From Dirofilaria immitis (Eukaryota; Nematoda; Chromadorea; Rhabditida; Onchocercidae): a DNA stretch of 64,000 nt. The position numbers and the translations under genes are program-made. The notes beneath the pieces were generated by a model that was not told the origin of the DNA, ran no database searches, and worked only from the letters and a program-made list of their open reading frames with translations. Within the stretch, counting starts at the first letter, position 1; every line of letters starts with the position of its first letter. Positions 14,957 to 28,468 of this stretch are shown here, in pieces. Location of the stretch: NCBI GenBank assembly GCA_024305405.1, contig JAKNDB010000068.1, positions 5,571,501-5,635,500 of the forward strand, given 5' to 3'.

Positions 14957-15160
14957 TATATATATATATCTGTATGCATATATGATGTTATACATACATG
15001 TATATGTATGTGTCTCTATGTATGTATGTGTGTATGTCTGTATGCAAATGTGCATGCATGAGGTGTTTGCGCATCTGTGTATACATGTCTCTGCATGCAT
15101 GCGTGTCCACTAACTCACTTCAAGGATGTGCATCGGACTGCATATGTACGCACATATGTC
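14957..15160. repeat. TATG/TGTA imperfect repeat tract
   Basis: Low-complexity TATG/CATA-rich stretch similar in kind to 4860-5110. The frame across it (MYMYVSLCMYVC...) is a repeat artefact. Confidence 0.6.
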
Positions 15161-15954
15161 AGCATGAAATTATATTTTAAACTTTTTTAGTATCTTTTTT
15201 TTCTGTAAAAATTCCCAAATATATTCACTATGCGTGTATAAACATATCGAATACGTCTTCACGTTTTTCACGTGATGTTTGCTTGATATTTTATATGCTT
15301 TCATGACGTACGATATTATTTTAAGCATATTTAATACAATTTATATACAATTATATATATTAAATTTTATACCTCATATCCCATGTATTTACTATATCCC
15401 ATATATCTTACGTATGCCCCATTAATCTACATTCACGTATTTTCCACGTATATTTTATAATATTTACTAATAATCTTTAATATTTTTCTTTATATATTTG
15501 TCTCTTACATTTACGTCGATACGCATGTTTCATGATTTATCTAAATATTATATTTTAACATATGCATACATATGTATGTGTATATACGTAAAACGTGAAT
15601 ATATACACGTAAGTGTATGCATTGCATCGTGCATTTCATCGAATATATGAAAGCCGAAAAATCTGTGTAAAAAGAGAGGTAAATAGGAAGGAAATGAATG
15701 ATACACCATGCATCCATTGAAAGGAGAAAAATGCGGTAGATAGATTGGATGAATGGGTTTGCCTCGGGCAGGTATAACCAATCAGATAGTAGCAATTTAG
15801 TAGGCGGTTCATAAGTCCTCTTCCACCTCCTCCTTTCTTCCTTATCCCTCTTCTTGTCTTGCTTGTCTTTCTGTACCCATCCTTACGTCTTTTTTCAATG
15901 TAAAAGTATTGTTGGGCGGCATTAGACATCCTTCCGAAATCCTTTCATTCTCTT

Positions 15955-15966
15955 ATTTTTTAATAG
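15955..15966 (+). promoter_or_regulatory. Possible trans-splice acceptor for ceh-43
   Basis: A T-rich stretch ending in AATAG precedes the first coding exon by 189 bases. It is the nearest plausible acceptor upstream of the chosen start and could receive a spliced leader. The assignment is weak because the motif is TAATAG rather than TTTCAG. Confidence 0.3.
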
Positions 15967-16030
15967 GTAAATATATTACATAATCCTATATGTATATCTG
16001 TATATGTCTGTATATGTATACGTTTCATGA

Positions 16031-16086
16031 ATGTATATGTATATATGTATGTATGTATGTATGTATGCATGTATGTATGTATGTAT
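16031..16086. repeat. (ATGT)n microsatellite at the 5' edge of ceh-43 exon 1
   Basis: About 13 tandem ATGT/GTAT units. The repeat happens to be open in the ceh-43 frame and gives a Met-Tyr-Val-Cys run, so automatic tools would place the start codon at 16027. I take the repeat as 5' untranslated. Confidence 0.75.
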
Positions 16087-16155
16087 GAGAGGGAGACTGT
16101 AGTTGAGAGCATATCGAATGAACTCGATGGTGAATGGGTACGACAACTACTGAAA

Positions 16156-19100
16156 ATGTCTTCTTCGTCGTCTTCATCATCATTGAGGGACAACAATAAG
16201 GACGTCGTACCTCCACAAACGTATCATCATCATCATCCATCCTCACAAATTGCCAGTTTAAGCTTACCAATCACTAATACACGTTCTTCTTCCTCTTCTT
16301 CCTCTTCTTCTTCTACAGATTTATCAGTCGAAACAACAACAATAGCAGTAGCGGTGATAGCAACAACAACAACAACAACAACAACAACAGTAGCAGCGAC
16401 AACAACAACAACAACAACAGCAACAGCAGCAACGACAACAACAACAACAACAACAATATCTATAACTGAAATAGGAACCGAAAACGAAACGGAAAGAATA
16501 ATTGGTACTGCTATAGGCTTAACATCATTGCCATCATCAGTATCATTAACTGGAGCAGCAGCAACAATATCATATATGGATATGGATCAAAAACCACCTT
16601 CATTTCAAGATTATAGTACAACATCTGTACCACCGCCACCACCACCACCACCGCCACCACCGCAACAACAACATCCACCACCACAATCTCTTTATAATGT
16701 TGGCCCATCGAATTGTTACAATCCATTACAATCATCAGCTAGTACGACTGGTAGTAGTCATGATTTTAATCGTGGTACCGCACCGATGTCTTCATATTTT
16801 TATCAGAATTCATTTCCAACATCAGCATCAGCAGCAGTTGCTGTAGCTGCAGCTGCAACCGTATCTGGTACACCGTATGGTGCTGGTGCAGCCGGTACTG
16901 CTCCCCATTTTATGTATCATCAACAGTCAGCTAGCTCACCGGAAGGTAATTATATTGTACATCCACAAAAAATTATCTAATTTGCATAATATATCATGAA
17001 AATAGACAGAAAAAAAAAGACAAAACAAAAGGGAATGTGCGATAATCTCTAATTTACACTATTTATATGAACAAATAATCATAACAATAATAATCATTGG
17101 CAAGATGGTTATAAATTATGAAAATTACAGGTAGCGTCTTTTATTGAAGATGATGATGATGATGATGATGATGATGTTGATGATAATGATGATAATGATG
17201 ATCATTAGGGTAATTAGAGTAATAATGCCTTGGGATCTACCCCTTTCTCTCCCGCCCTCCCTTTCATTTCTAGTATGCTTCAATGTTTTCATCACTCTGG
17301 ATTGGGCTGGCCCAGTTCTAAACCTTTCTTTTTCCATAATTATTGGTTATTTATTTAAATTATAACCAAGCAATCCAATCAACAACTATCCACCTTCTTT
17401 GTCATCGTCAGCTTAATCTTAAAAAGTAGAAATGAGAAAATTTCTATATTGTCTGCTTTCTCGATTCTTTCATTATTCTTTTTCTCTCCTTTCATTTCTC
17501 AAAATTTACGAATTTTATCAAAATTATTAAACTTTCCAAATTCTTTGCTATTCTTTTAGTTATCACAAATTGAAATTTATTATTTTTATTCTCAAAAATT
17601 TCACTAACACTTCTTCATAAATATTCTTTCAATTATTTCAATGTTTGGAAATTTAGAAAGCTTATAATAATAATGAATAAATTTAATTCATCCTTCATGA
17701 TTGGGAAATTTTTTTGAATGTTTATCATTGAATTTAAACTTAGATGATGAATCCTTATTTTTAACGTGGCAAATGGAAAATTTCAAGCTGATGTTGCCAA
17801 CTGGTAAGAATCTCTAGAAATGTAAGAAATTAATTATACGATAACTGTTGATAATCTCTTGGAAATTATCAAGTAAGATTCTGGTCTAATTAATTAGAAG
17901 GTTCTCCTTGATTAGAAAATTCTAGATATTCTATTCTTTTCCTCTTATTTCTCTCCCTTTTCTCTCTCTCTAAATTCTTCTACTCTTTTTTCTTGCTTTT
18001 TAGAGATAGTTTGTAATCAGGAATTTTTTAAAATTATATATTGTAGAAAATTAAACTAAAAAGAATCGAAATGTTTAATTTTTCTCAACTTATTTTTTGC
18101 TATTTATTTTCAATTAAAATTCAAAATTATTTACATTCTAATTATTTGCCATCAAATATTTAAATTTAGTAAAACTTAGTCAGTTTGGTTTGTATTCTTT
18201 TTCTTTTTAATAAGAAGTAAGTTCTAAGCATTTTTGCATTAAACAATCAAAATAGTTTTTATAGCAATAAAACTTTCAATTGATCAATTATATATATTGT
18301 ATTCTATACATTTGTTTTACTATATTTTAGGATAATATTAAGATAAAGAAACTATTAGAATTTTATAGAAGATATTCTTAAGTATTACAAAATTTATTCT
18401 AAAATAAGAATTAAATTAATTTCTTTGCAACAATTACTTCAATTATTATATTTTTACATTTCAGAGCATTCAACAAAAATTATCGAAGGTGGCGAAGTTA
18501 GGATTAATGGCAAGGGAAAACGTGTACGTAAACCTCGAACTATATATACTAGCTTACAACTACAGGAATTGCAAAAAGGTTTCATAAAACGCAATATTTA
18601 GCATTACCGGAACGGGCCGAACTTGCTTCTAGACTAGGACTTACACAAACACAGGTAAATTTGTCAAGAAAAAATAGTTTCCAATTTTTATAAAACATAA
18701 ATAATATTGTGAAAACATTTATTTAAATAATTTCACAATATTTTATTTTATTTTAGTCCCCTTTTTTATCATACCAAATCAGTAATGAATTAATTTCCAA
18801 GTATTAATCCAAAATTTCTAACAATATCAAAAAGCAAACATTGAATTAGTATGATCAAATTTATTGGTTTAATTTAATTTATGACTATCAACCAATCAGA
18901 AAAAACGTTGTTTAAAAATAAAAACAACTCGTAAAAAAATTAATAAAAAATTAAAGCATTGCATTCTAATATAAATTACCGTCATGTATTTTTTTGGAAT
19001 TTAATAATATATTTGCATTTGCTAATTAAATATTTACAAAATTTTTCGTTTTCGTATATTTACGCTACCAAAATTTGATCAATCAAATTCCTTATAACTT

Positions 19101-22100
19101 AACCAATTTTTAAATCGTTTTAAATTATATGCTTTTCAATTATTATAGCAATTTTTACTACAAAATATTTTGTTTGACCTGAAATAATTAAAATTTAAAT
19201 CAAATTTTGATCTATCATTGATTAATTTAGGTTATAATTTATTTCTATCTGACCTAATCTGATCAATTTTCAACTTTAGAATTTTCAACTTTAAATTACG
19301 TAAATCATGTGCTTTATTTCATGATAGATTTTAATCCTAAATGAGCAGACAGTGGAATTAAGTCATTGTTTCCTTATACTACCAGAAAAGCCTATTAAGC
19401 TTCTTAAGCCACGGATTCTGTTGGATTATCCACGATTCTTATCTCTAACGTCTTATCCGCTGAATTCACGTTTCAAATTTTTGACGAGATGAAATAAACA
19501 AAGATGTTCAAGTCTCTTTTTTTCTCAATATTTCTTATATATCATTGATTCATCAATTTATTGGAAATTTTTAAATTTTCAATCAATTGATTTTAAATAA
19601 TTTTAAATTTATTTCGTTTTTAGAACGAATACCTTTTTAAGTGCATAATTTTTTATTTTATTTTTGATCAATCTGTTACTATTAATATTATTTATAACAG
19701 TAGCAAAATATAATCAATAAAATATCACATATTTTGAAAATTTTTAACTTTCATACCTTCATTAAAAGACATGAAATTATTACTATAAATGTTTCCATGA
19801 AATACGAAAAAATCCTATTGTTTGGCTAATTTTTTTCTCTGTAACCAAATTTTTTTTGTGAGATACTTTCGGTAGATTGATATAAAATTTTCTATTATAT
19901 TATTACAGTAGTATATTTTCATATCACTTATTTTTTGCTCGTCTAACGCAATTTTTTTTTGACAATAGTACAAATTTCATTATATTCATGCTTTGTTTAA
20001 GCATATCATACTTAGATTATTCCTTTCGCATTATTTGCTAGATATTTTTTCTTTAATTTGATTGGATAAAAGTTATCAGATAAAATAAAATAGTATGGAA
20101 ATTGGAAGGAGTGGATGAAAAAAATGAAACTTATTGGTTAGTTTATAGATATTTGATATCAATATTAATTTACATATTTTTCTCAGTTATAATCAACCCA
20201 GTCAGCATCCAATCGTCCAATCGCCATCTATTTCATCCATTCATTTTATTCTCTTTCTCTCCTCTCTTCTTCTCTTCAACCCTTTTCGTCTCTTCTCCTA
20301 TCAAGAACATTCTCATCATCATTAACAACATCCGATATTACGGTAGGAAAAAATGAAAAATGGTTGATGGAATGAGTTTTATTTAGTTCCTTTCCAAAAC
20401 TTCACAAATAATTCACGGATAGGGACCAGTTCTATTGACAATTTTTCTTTTTTTTTTTTGTTTATTTTTTTTACCATACATATTGCGAATTATTATTCAT
20501 ATTATTAGGATAAAATAACAAAAATGAAAAGAAAAAATGACAAATAATTTTATGACATAATAAAAGTCTAAATAGTTTTGAAATAATATAATAAATTCTT
20601 TCAAATTTGTTTGTTTTTATCTATTAATAAATTTTCATTACTTTTGTTTTATTTCAATTTTTTTTCTTTTAAATTTCTTTTCGCTAGGGATAAATTTTTT
20701 TTTTGCTTTTTACTTTATAAAATTGACTATTTGATAAGATTATTTGAGCATTAAGAATATTCCAGAATTTAGAATAGCTTCATGTCAAATTCATTTCTTC
20801 CAATAATTCTACTAGAAAATTGCACTATCAAAACTATTATTCGCTAGTTAGAAGATTGATGGAAGCTAAGCAAAATTGACAGGACTTTTCGGCGCATATT
20901 TCATACGAACTTCCAATTTTGCCATTTTCTAATATTATCCTAGTAAGCACCATAATTGTTGAAATTGATAAGAGTCTAATTATAAGATTAAACCAATTAT
21001 ATGCATCATTAATAAGGTAGATATAATATACTTTTCAAATAATAGTTTGAAAATTTCCGGAAACTATTAAATCTGATGAATCCAATTTTTGAATTTGAAT
21101 TTGGCGCTTCTCAAAATTTCAAACAAATTAATAATTGTTTGATCAATTTTATTAATAATATTTCTTCAAGAACATTCTTGTCAACAAATATGATGCATTT
21201 ACTTATTTTATTTAGTAAGCTATTAACACATTACTATTTTCGGATTAACAAAACTTATTGACAAGAATGGCGACAGTCTGTCACGATTTTTATTATTGAT
21301 AAGCATGTGAAATGGATTATAATTGATATATCCATTAGAATCATAGATTTTTTCTTCAAGATTAGAAATAAATATCCTTCCTAAAATTCTTTGTTATTCT
21401 AATAATTAAATTTAAAAATACTTTCAATCATAGCCAAAAATTTTGTTATCTTAATCTAAAATTATTCTCAGATCAAATATATCGGAAATTATTAAAAATA
21501 AATTAGAATTGTACAGTATACTAAAAATTTATTGGAATGAAGCAAATTATTGATATTTCTTTGCACTCTAGAAAGTTGACAGTACCAAAAAAACTATTTA
21601 TTATTTTATAGTCGATTAGCTATTACTATCTATTATTTTCGAAATTTCAAAATTTTGGTAATAGATTAATAAATAGTCAATATTCGTATATTTAATTAAA
21701 AATTAAATATTATACATTAATTGCTATTGGCTTTTCCTTTCTTCTTGGCTCTATATAAAAATTATATCTACCAAAATAGAGGTAGAAATTTTACCTGAAA
21801 GAGATTATAATGGATAATACATTTGGGATTTGGTTCAATGCCTGGATGAATAAGAGCGAATAAAAAGTGTAGAACGGAAAATGGGTTCCATATATCTTTC
21901 AAATCTACCAAAAAGATTTAAAATCGACGGATAGATATTGGTAAGATTGGGTGAGGAAAAAGAAAGTATTAAAAATGGGCGGAAAAAAAGGTTCCGTTAG
22001 ATGTTAAGCCGGAACGGAACAGCTAATCAGTAGGTATACGGCAGATGTATTATACATTATTATGGTGGCGTTATCTTTGAAAAAATCATTCCATTCATTT

Positions 22101-24276
22101 GCACCTGTTATTCCAAGGTGATAAAAAGGTAAAGAGAGAGAGAGAGAGAGAAAAGGAACAAAGATGGCGAATAATATGGTATCAATATCACACCTGTTGC
22201 TTAAAATTATACTATCTATAATGATATTTTTCAATAAATAATTATTCATGAATAAGTAAAATGGAAAAGAAAAAGGAAAAAGAATTAAAGTGAAATTTGT
22301 ATACTATAAATTCTTTTAATCAATACTATTAGAAAATTTTATCAACAAAATTTTTAAATCAATAACTTATCAACAATTTAGTAAATATCGGTTTATCCTA
22401 ATATTCTTCTTCCTGAATTGGTTAAAAATTTCTTTCATTCTTAAAGATTGTAAAAAATGTTTGCAAGATTAATATCAATGATTTTAACTTTATACTTCCT
22501 TAATTTTTAGTATGATTTATAGTTTTTGTATCAATAAATCTGTGCTACTAACGAAATCGGAATTTCCTAATTAATTACTTAAAATATATGACAGTTTGAT
22601 AAAAATATCCGTATACACGAATGTATCTGATATTTAATTATTTTTATGAATTGAAGTTTTATGTTATTATTTTCATATTTATAGTTTGTATTCAATATAT
22701 TTTATTGAGAAAGTACGATATATATTTCGAAAATTTATTTTAATTCCTATTTTAGATATAATTTTGGCTTATCACCATGCTATTTTTTTATATGCTCTAG
22801 AATTAATAGCAAAATTTAAGGGCCAAAGGTTAATCGACTTTATTAATAGGTGGCTGCCATTCGTTATTCTTTCTAATCAATTTTTCTACCATTTTCGTTT
22901 GACCTTTTTGGATTCTATTTTTTTCGCCTTTTTTTCTGTTGATTGAAATAAATAGGAGAAGTACGGTAGTTATTGTCTGCACTTCATATATTATACATAT
23001 CTGAATAGTTGATGGGTACATCCGCAAAGGAATTTGTATACGTGGCGGATCAATGGATGGATGGATCATTCTTCATCCTGAATATATTTTTCTTCCCATT
23101 CATTTCGACAACAATCAATAATTACTCATATAATCAATGAACTAACTGACTAAATAACTGATTAATCGATGAACTAAATGATTAATTGATTAATTGAATT
23201 GGATTTTAAAAAATCGATCAAGCCTTTTTCCACTAATTTTCTCTTCTTTTCTCTCTCTCCCTCTTTCTTTCTTTTTATTAGTGTAATAGAATATTTTGAT
23301 GGATAATTTGAAGTTTTCATTAAAAAAAAAAAAACGAAAAAATGACAGATACTATTGTACTTTTTTCTGTTTTAAATTGACTTTAAATTTACTGTATTTT
23401 TCTCTTTTTTGACATTTTTGAAGTGAGTGAATTGCAGAAAGAATCATTCATTCTTCTCTTTTTTCTTATTGACTGTTGTACTTCTTATGGCTACCGTAAT
23501 ACTTTTTGTCTGTTTCACTGCTGGAATAAAAAGGAAATGGGTACTTTTATTTTACTCATTTTTTATTCAACTTTAATCAATGTATTTAATTTTCCTTTTG
23601 AATTAACAAGAAAGTTGAAAGTCTAAAAATTTATTTAAAAATTTTAGATATATAAAATTGAACAAAATGACATATGTATACTTATATATATAATTACAAA
23701 ATTAAACGAAAAATTAATTGATAATTTGGTTTAAAAATTACGATTTCATATTTCAGTTTTTGATATGAAAATAAAAATTTTCTGCTCTTTAATGTATCAA
23801 ATTTTAAAAGATTATAATTAATGATATGCTTAATGAATTAGCAAAGATGTAGGGCAAAAAATTTTGTAGAGATTTAATCAATTTATTATTTAAAATATAG
23901 TATTTAATAAATTAAATCAATTTAACAAAATTATTATAACGAAGAATGAAAATGAGACGAATTGGATTTTAATTTTATAAACAAATGATTTTCTATAGAA
24001 TTGTCACATTGCAATTTATTTATATAATGCTCATTAATTAGTTGATTTAAAATTTATTAATTGAATTTTAAGTCAATTTTTAATTTTAGGTAAAAATATG
24101 GTTTCAAAATCGTCGTTCAAAGCATAAAAAGATGTCGAAAAATGGATTCAGCAATGATCGACAAGGAACAGACGATGAAGAAGGTGAAGAAGAAGAAAGT
24201 AGTTCAGTTGATGGAACAATAGCTTCACCTGCTCAACAACAACAACAACAACAACAACATCAACAGCAGCAGCAGC

Positions 24277-24307
<31 letters not shown>

Positions 24308-24596
24308 GCAACAACAACAACAACAACAACAACAGGGTACTACATCACCGGTATTGGAAGGTGGTTGGCCACCGTTGCATCTTGGTGCACATCCTGCCGT
24401 TACCGGTGGTCCATTATCACATATGCCACCAGCATCACTACATCAGTTACCACATCAGCAACCTACCCAGTTACCTCATTTCGAAAAATACTGCGAACAA
24501 GTTGACGTAAAACCTTACGTTTATGATCCAATGGCTGGCTATCAATGGCAACAACCTAACAATTATATGCCACCTAATTATTATAGTAGCATATGA
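16156..24596 (+). CDS. ceh-43: Distal-less/Dlx homeodomain transcription factor (ceh-43 orthologue)
   Basis: Nuclear homeodomain factor of the Distal-less family, the nematode CEH-43 type. Exons are 16156-16945, 18465-18654 and 24090-24596, with introns of 1.5 and 5.4 kb. Exon 2 carries the family signature [11 protein letters not shown] followed by RKPRTIYTS and [12 protein letters not shown]; exon 3 starts with [14 protein letters not shown], so an intron splits helix 3 after TQTQ. The homeodomain spans roughly residues 282-341. The rest is low complexity: Ser, Thr, Pro, Ala and His runs in exon 1, a long Gln run in exon 3. That makes about 495 residues, long for the family. One A is missing from the A-run at 18573-18577, which breaks helix 1; splice phases close only if it is restored. 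I chose the ATG at 16156 because the in-frame ATG at 16027 lies at the edge of a microsatellite. The true start is uncertain. Confidence 0.93.
16338..16456. repeat. ACA/GCA repeat coding the poly-Thr/Ala tract of ceh-43
   Basis: A run of ACA codons with interspersed GCA and GTA units gives three blocks of consecutive threonines within exon 1. It is likely length-polymorphic and hard to assemble. Confidence 0.85.
17148..17186. repeat. (GAT)n microsatellite in ceh-43 intron 1
   Basis: About 13 GAT units with a few substitutions. The Met-rich and Ile-rich frames across it are repeat artefacts. Confidence 0.85.
18573..18577 (+). other. Single-base deletion breaking the ceh-43 homeodomain
   Basis: The exon reads ...CTACAGGAATTGCAAAAAGG; one more A is needed for the frame to pass from LQLQELQK to [13 protein letters not shown]. 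Downstream of this point the uncorrected frame meets a stop within a few codons. The flanking homeodomain is otherwise intact and highly conserved, so an assembly error is the likely cause. Confidence 0.85.
22132..22151. repeat. (AG)n microsatellite in ceh-43 intron 2
   Basis: About ten AG units inside the 5.4-kb second intron. Confidence 0.85.
24234..24335. repeat. CAA/CAG repeat coding the poly-Gln tract of ceh-43
   Basis: About 33 nearly uninterrupted glutamine codons with one His, mostly CAA with scattered CAG. It lies just after an acidic block (DDEEGEEEE) that follows the homeodomain. Mixed codons argue for moderate stability of the tract. Confidence 0.9.
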
Positions 24597-27212
24597 AAAT
24601 CTTAGTTCTTTTGTTATTGGTAAATATGATTTATGTACAGAATTATAATTATTTTTAATGAAACCTATAAGAAGTCATATTTTAATACTACTGTATAAGA
24701 AAATGCAAAATTCAGTTGTTCGATTTCAAATTTAGGAAATAAAATTTAACTAAATAAATCAAATTTTATTTTATTTTTATCTTTTTCGATAATTTATATT
24801 GGCTAAGTATTGTATGAAATGAGTAAAATGATAACTTTTCTTGATGTTGATAAGAAAAATAAAATAACGCCTCAACTAATTTTTCATTTTTTATTTTTGA
24901 TCTATTTGATTTTGAAAGTTTTGTTGCAGAAGAAATAAATAATTTCGAGGTGTTCCAACTCGCAATCATTTCGTTATTTTAAAAATAAGAATTTGATTCT
25001 AAATTTTTATTAAAATTTTAGATGAATATTCCTACATTTATCTTATAAATCCCTTCTTAACCTAGTAAGTACTAAATACAAATTTAGTCCCAAAAATCTT
25101 TATTCAAAAAAATTCCGAATTATTGTTCGGATATTAATAAGCAGTAATTAAGTACTGATTTATATATTTACTACAATTTCTTTGAAATATCTATATAGCA
25201 TTTCAGCAAGAGAAAATCTATCGATTGATTGGTTGATAAATTAATTGACTTTCATATTATCTCGTCTATTTAAAAGATTTCATGCAAAATTATTTTTTAT
25301 GAAATAATTTAAAAAGAAATGAATTATTGTTATTGAATATTGTTTTATTATTATTTGCAAGTATATGCAAATAAAAGACATTTTCAATGCTGATTAAGAG
25401 AAGATAGAAGATATATAAATGAATGAGTCAAATAAATTGATTAAGGATAATCAAAAAAGAAAAAACTTTCCCAAATTTTATATTATACTATAATATTTTA
25501 AATTTCATAAATTTGTATCTCTTGATCCCTATTATAAATTAGTAATCAATTATCATGTATATTTTCAATAAATTTTGAAAAAAAATCACTTCTTTCCTAA
25601 TGAATATTTAAAATTTAAAACGAATGATTAAATTATTGATCATAACTATTATATCATAACTCTATGTAAGGATATTCAAATAATCTTTAATTTATCAACA
25701 ATAAAAGATTGCCAATTAATGGTTAGTTATAATGGAATGTTATAAAATGACCGAAATTTTACAATAAAACATCAATAACGATGATGATGACGATGATAAT
25801 GATGATGGTGAAATCGACTGATCAATTATATATATACAACATGATGATCATTATAATTCTTATTATCTATGATTCACTGTTCATTTTATTTCGATGAGAT
25901 GAGGGTAAGAATATACAACTATATAAATATATATTTTTCTTCTTTCCCTCTTTTCCTCATCTAATCTCAATTTTCAGTTTTTAAATAATAATAAAGATTA
26001 AATTAAATGTAAACAAAAAAAGCAATAATAATAAATGAAATAATGAATGGTTTATTTAAAAATTTCAAGTATTCATGTTTCAAATAACTATTTTATAGCT
26101 AAACAAAATTATCGATAAATTTTTCGAATTTCTTAATTAATTTTATTTCGTGTGAAAAACAAAAATAATTACTGAAAATTAATATAATATAAAATTTTAA
26201 AATATGAAACATATCATCGATATTTTAATGATTTTTCTTTACATACATGAAAAATTCTTATAAATTATTAAAGCATTAATTGTAATTGTTTATTGGAATT
26301 GCAAAAAAAAATTGCTATAATTTAATAAATAATTCAAATAATACTATAAAAGCTAAGAAAATAATGACATTATTGAAATGTGTAATATTACAAATAATTA
26401 AAATGAATTTAAGTAATTGAAAAAGAAATGGATTGAATTGTTATTGCAAGGATGAAGTGAAAGATTAAATATATATTTGATTAGTTATCTTTACAAAATA
26501 TCACAAAATAGAAAGATATCATTTTCAATCCAATTAAATTCAATTAAATAATTTTAGATATCATCCATCTAGGAAATAAATATATAATTTTTGAATTCTA
26601 ATTCTATACGACAATTTTTGTCGTCGAAAAAATTAAATTTATATATACCATTTAATGAAGACATGCAAAAGTATAACACAAGTTGATAACATCAATGCAA
26701 ATAACATATTAGAAGGAAAATATTTCTATTATTATTATACTACAGTAAGCAAAAAATATTTTAATTAATAATTCTTAAGAACAATCGCCATTTTTTGACA
26801 CTGTAGTGATAGATTATTACTGTAGAAGTGATTCGATAATTTAATGAGTAATTTGATAAGTATATTAATTGAAATATTGCCATATAAAAGTGAAAAGTTA
26901 ATAAAATAAAAGCTGAATAATCTTTGTTAATAAATAATCTACGCGTTCGAATATTTGTGTAAGATGAAAGAAAGAATAATAAAAGATTGACTCTTAAATT
27001 AGTTTGAAATTTTGATTCTTTTGGAAAAAATTAAAATTGAAAGAATGTTTTTCTGCCGGTCAAAAAATAGGCATCATTTTTTAATTTTCAATACTGAAAA
27101 AGTTGCAAAACGTGAAATGCGAAATTAAATCACTGACGGAAAATTGATTGAATTATGGATTCAAAAGTGAAATTTATTAGCAAATGAATTATATCAGTAG
27201 AAAAATTGTGGA
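24597..27212. other. Intergenic region downstream of ceh-43
   Basis: AT-rich DNA with no exon series I can support. A candidate polyadenylation hexamer AATAAA lies near 24739. A short GATGAT tract occurs near 25779-25809. Confidence 0.55.
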
Positions 27213-27947
27213 AAGTATGCGAAAAAAAATTAATAGTCGACTTTTTCCTGCAAATTTCAGATATTATTTGAAGAGTTTTGAAAGATTTAAGAATTCGTTT
27301 GCTTTTATTTCAAATGGATTGAAGAATTTAGAACTTTTATTGATTAATTCATTGATTTAATTATTCATTCCACTTCAGTGATTGAATTGTGAAGTTTGGA
27401 AATCAATGAAATAGCGAAGACAATTAAATGAATTTGTGAATGCATGAATTTAAATTTGCATTTTATTGTCGCAAAAATATGCGACAAAAATGACAAACTT
27501 TCCAATTATTCGCTAAAAAGTCGGATATCAAATGAATGGAAGGAAAATATGCGGCGGAAAAGGAACGGTAAAGTAAAGAAAAACAACAGTTCCCATACCA
27601 AAATTTTCCCAGGCCAAAGGCAAGTTTTAATTTTGATGATACCGAGAGAAATGAGATTTTTTCAAATTGCAAAATGACATCGATCACTTTGCCGTTCCGT
27701 TTCGTTCCGTTCCGTCAATTGATGAACTTCGTTTGTACTTAATTTTTCCATTACATTCACAATTTATTGTTATTATAACTATGTGAGAATGAAATGAATG
27801 TGCTTTGCTTTATTCAAAATAATCTTTAACTGATGACATTGAAAATTATTGAAAAATTTTCATTAAAATAAAAATTTTTCAATATTCCAATTTGGATGAA
27901 ACATTATTATGATAATAAGAGATTAAAATTTAAATTTCAATTTAAAT
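27213..27947. repeat. Duplicated sequence, copy A (735 bp)
   Basis: This block matches the reverse complement of 46858-47588 almost perfectly: I count two substitutions and three small indels (one of 4 bases, two of 1 base), which account exactly for the length difference. Homology stops sharply at both ends. I see neither terminal inverted repeats nor a clear target-site duplication. It carries a CCGTT/CCGTTT short tandem near 27691-27715. Overlapping open frames of about 75 codons exist on both strands in both copies, but I recognise no protein and no splice context. It may be a dispersed repeat family member or a segmental duplication. Confidence 0.9.
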
Positions 27948-28468
27948 TTTGGTTTTAAATAATTTAAAAAATGAAAACGAATTTATTAGTCAATCAATCT
28001 GTTTTAGATTGAAAATTCTGTCAAATTTATCAACGTTCTTTACACAGCTGTTTTTCTTCTTACCATTTTCTATAAAACTATTGTTGTTTGACAGCTGTAT
28101 TCAATTTATCCATACAAACTTTTTTGGTCATTGTATCATCAATAAAGTTGTTCGAATAAATCATCAATAAAGCTGTTCGAAACTGTCTTTTTTAGTCAGT
28201 TGTTGAACGAAGGATTTATTTAGAAGCTTATTGTGAAGGTTTGTTTTTAAAGAATATAACCAAACTGTTATCTTGTTTTTTTTCTTCTTTCTCTCCCATT
28301 CTCTCTCTCTTTGTAAACAAATTTTTCAATTTATTTAAATTGGCAATTCCAAAATAGTTGTTTTCATTTCATTTCTTTATTTGTTATAGTAATAATATTT
28401 GATAGCAAAATATATTAAATATATTGCATTATTCTTTAGGTTTGCTTATTTTTCAAAATATTTGGAAA

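Larger units (their letters stand above)
1..15954. other. Gene-poor AT-rich region upstream of ceh-43
   Basis: I see no exon series with matching splice phases on either strand in this stretch. The open frames present are short and rich in Phe, Ile, Lys, Asn and Tyr, as expected by chance in DNA this AT-rich, or they lie in microsatellites. It lies immediately 5' of a Distal-less type developmental gene, so part of it may be regulatory; that is inference from position. The structures worth noting inside it (simple repeats, a hairpin, two GC-richer islands) are listed separately. Confidence 0.6.

Noticed and set aside
16027..16155. In-frame upstream start of ceh-43 at 16027
   Set aside because: The extra residues come mostly from an (ATGT)n microsatellite, so the open frame is coincidental. 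Not fully excluded.
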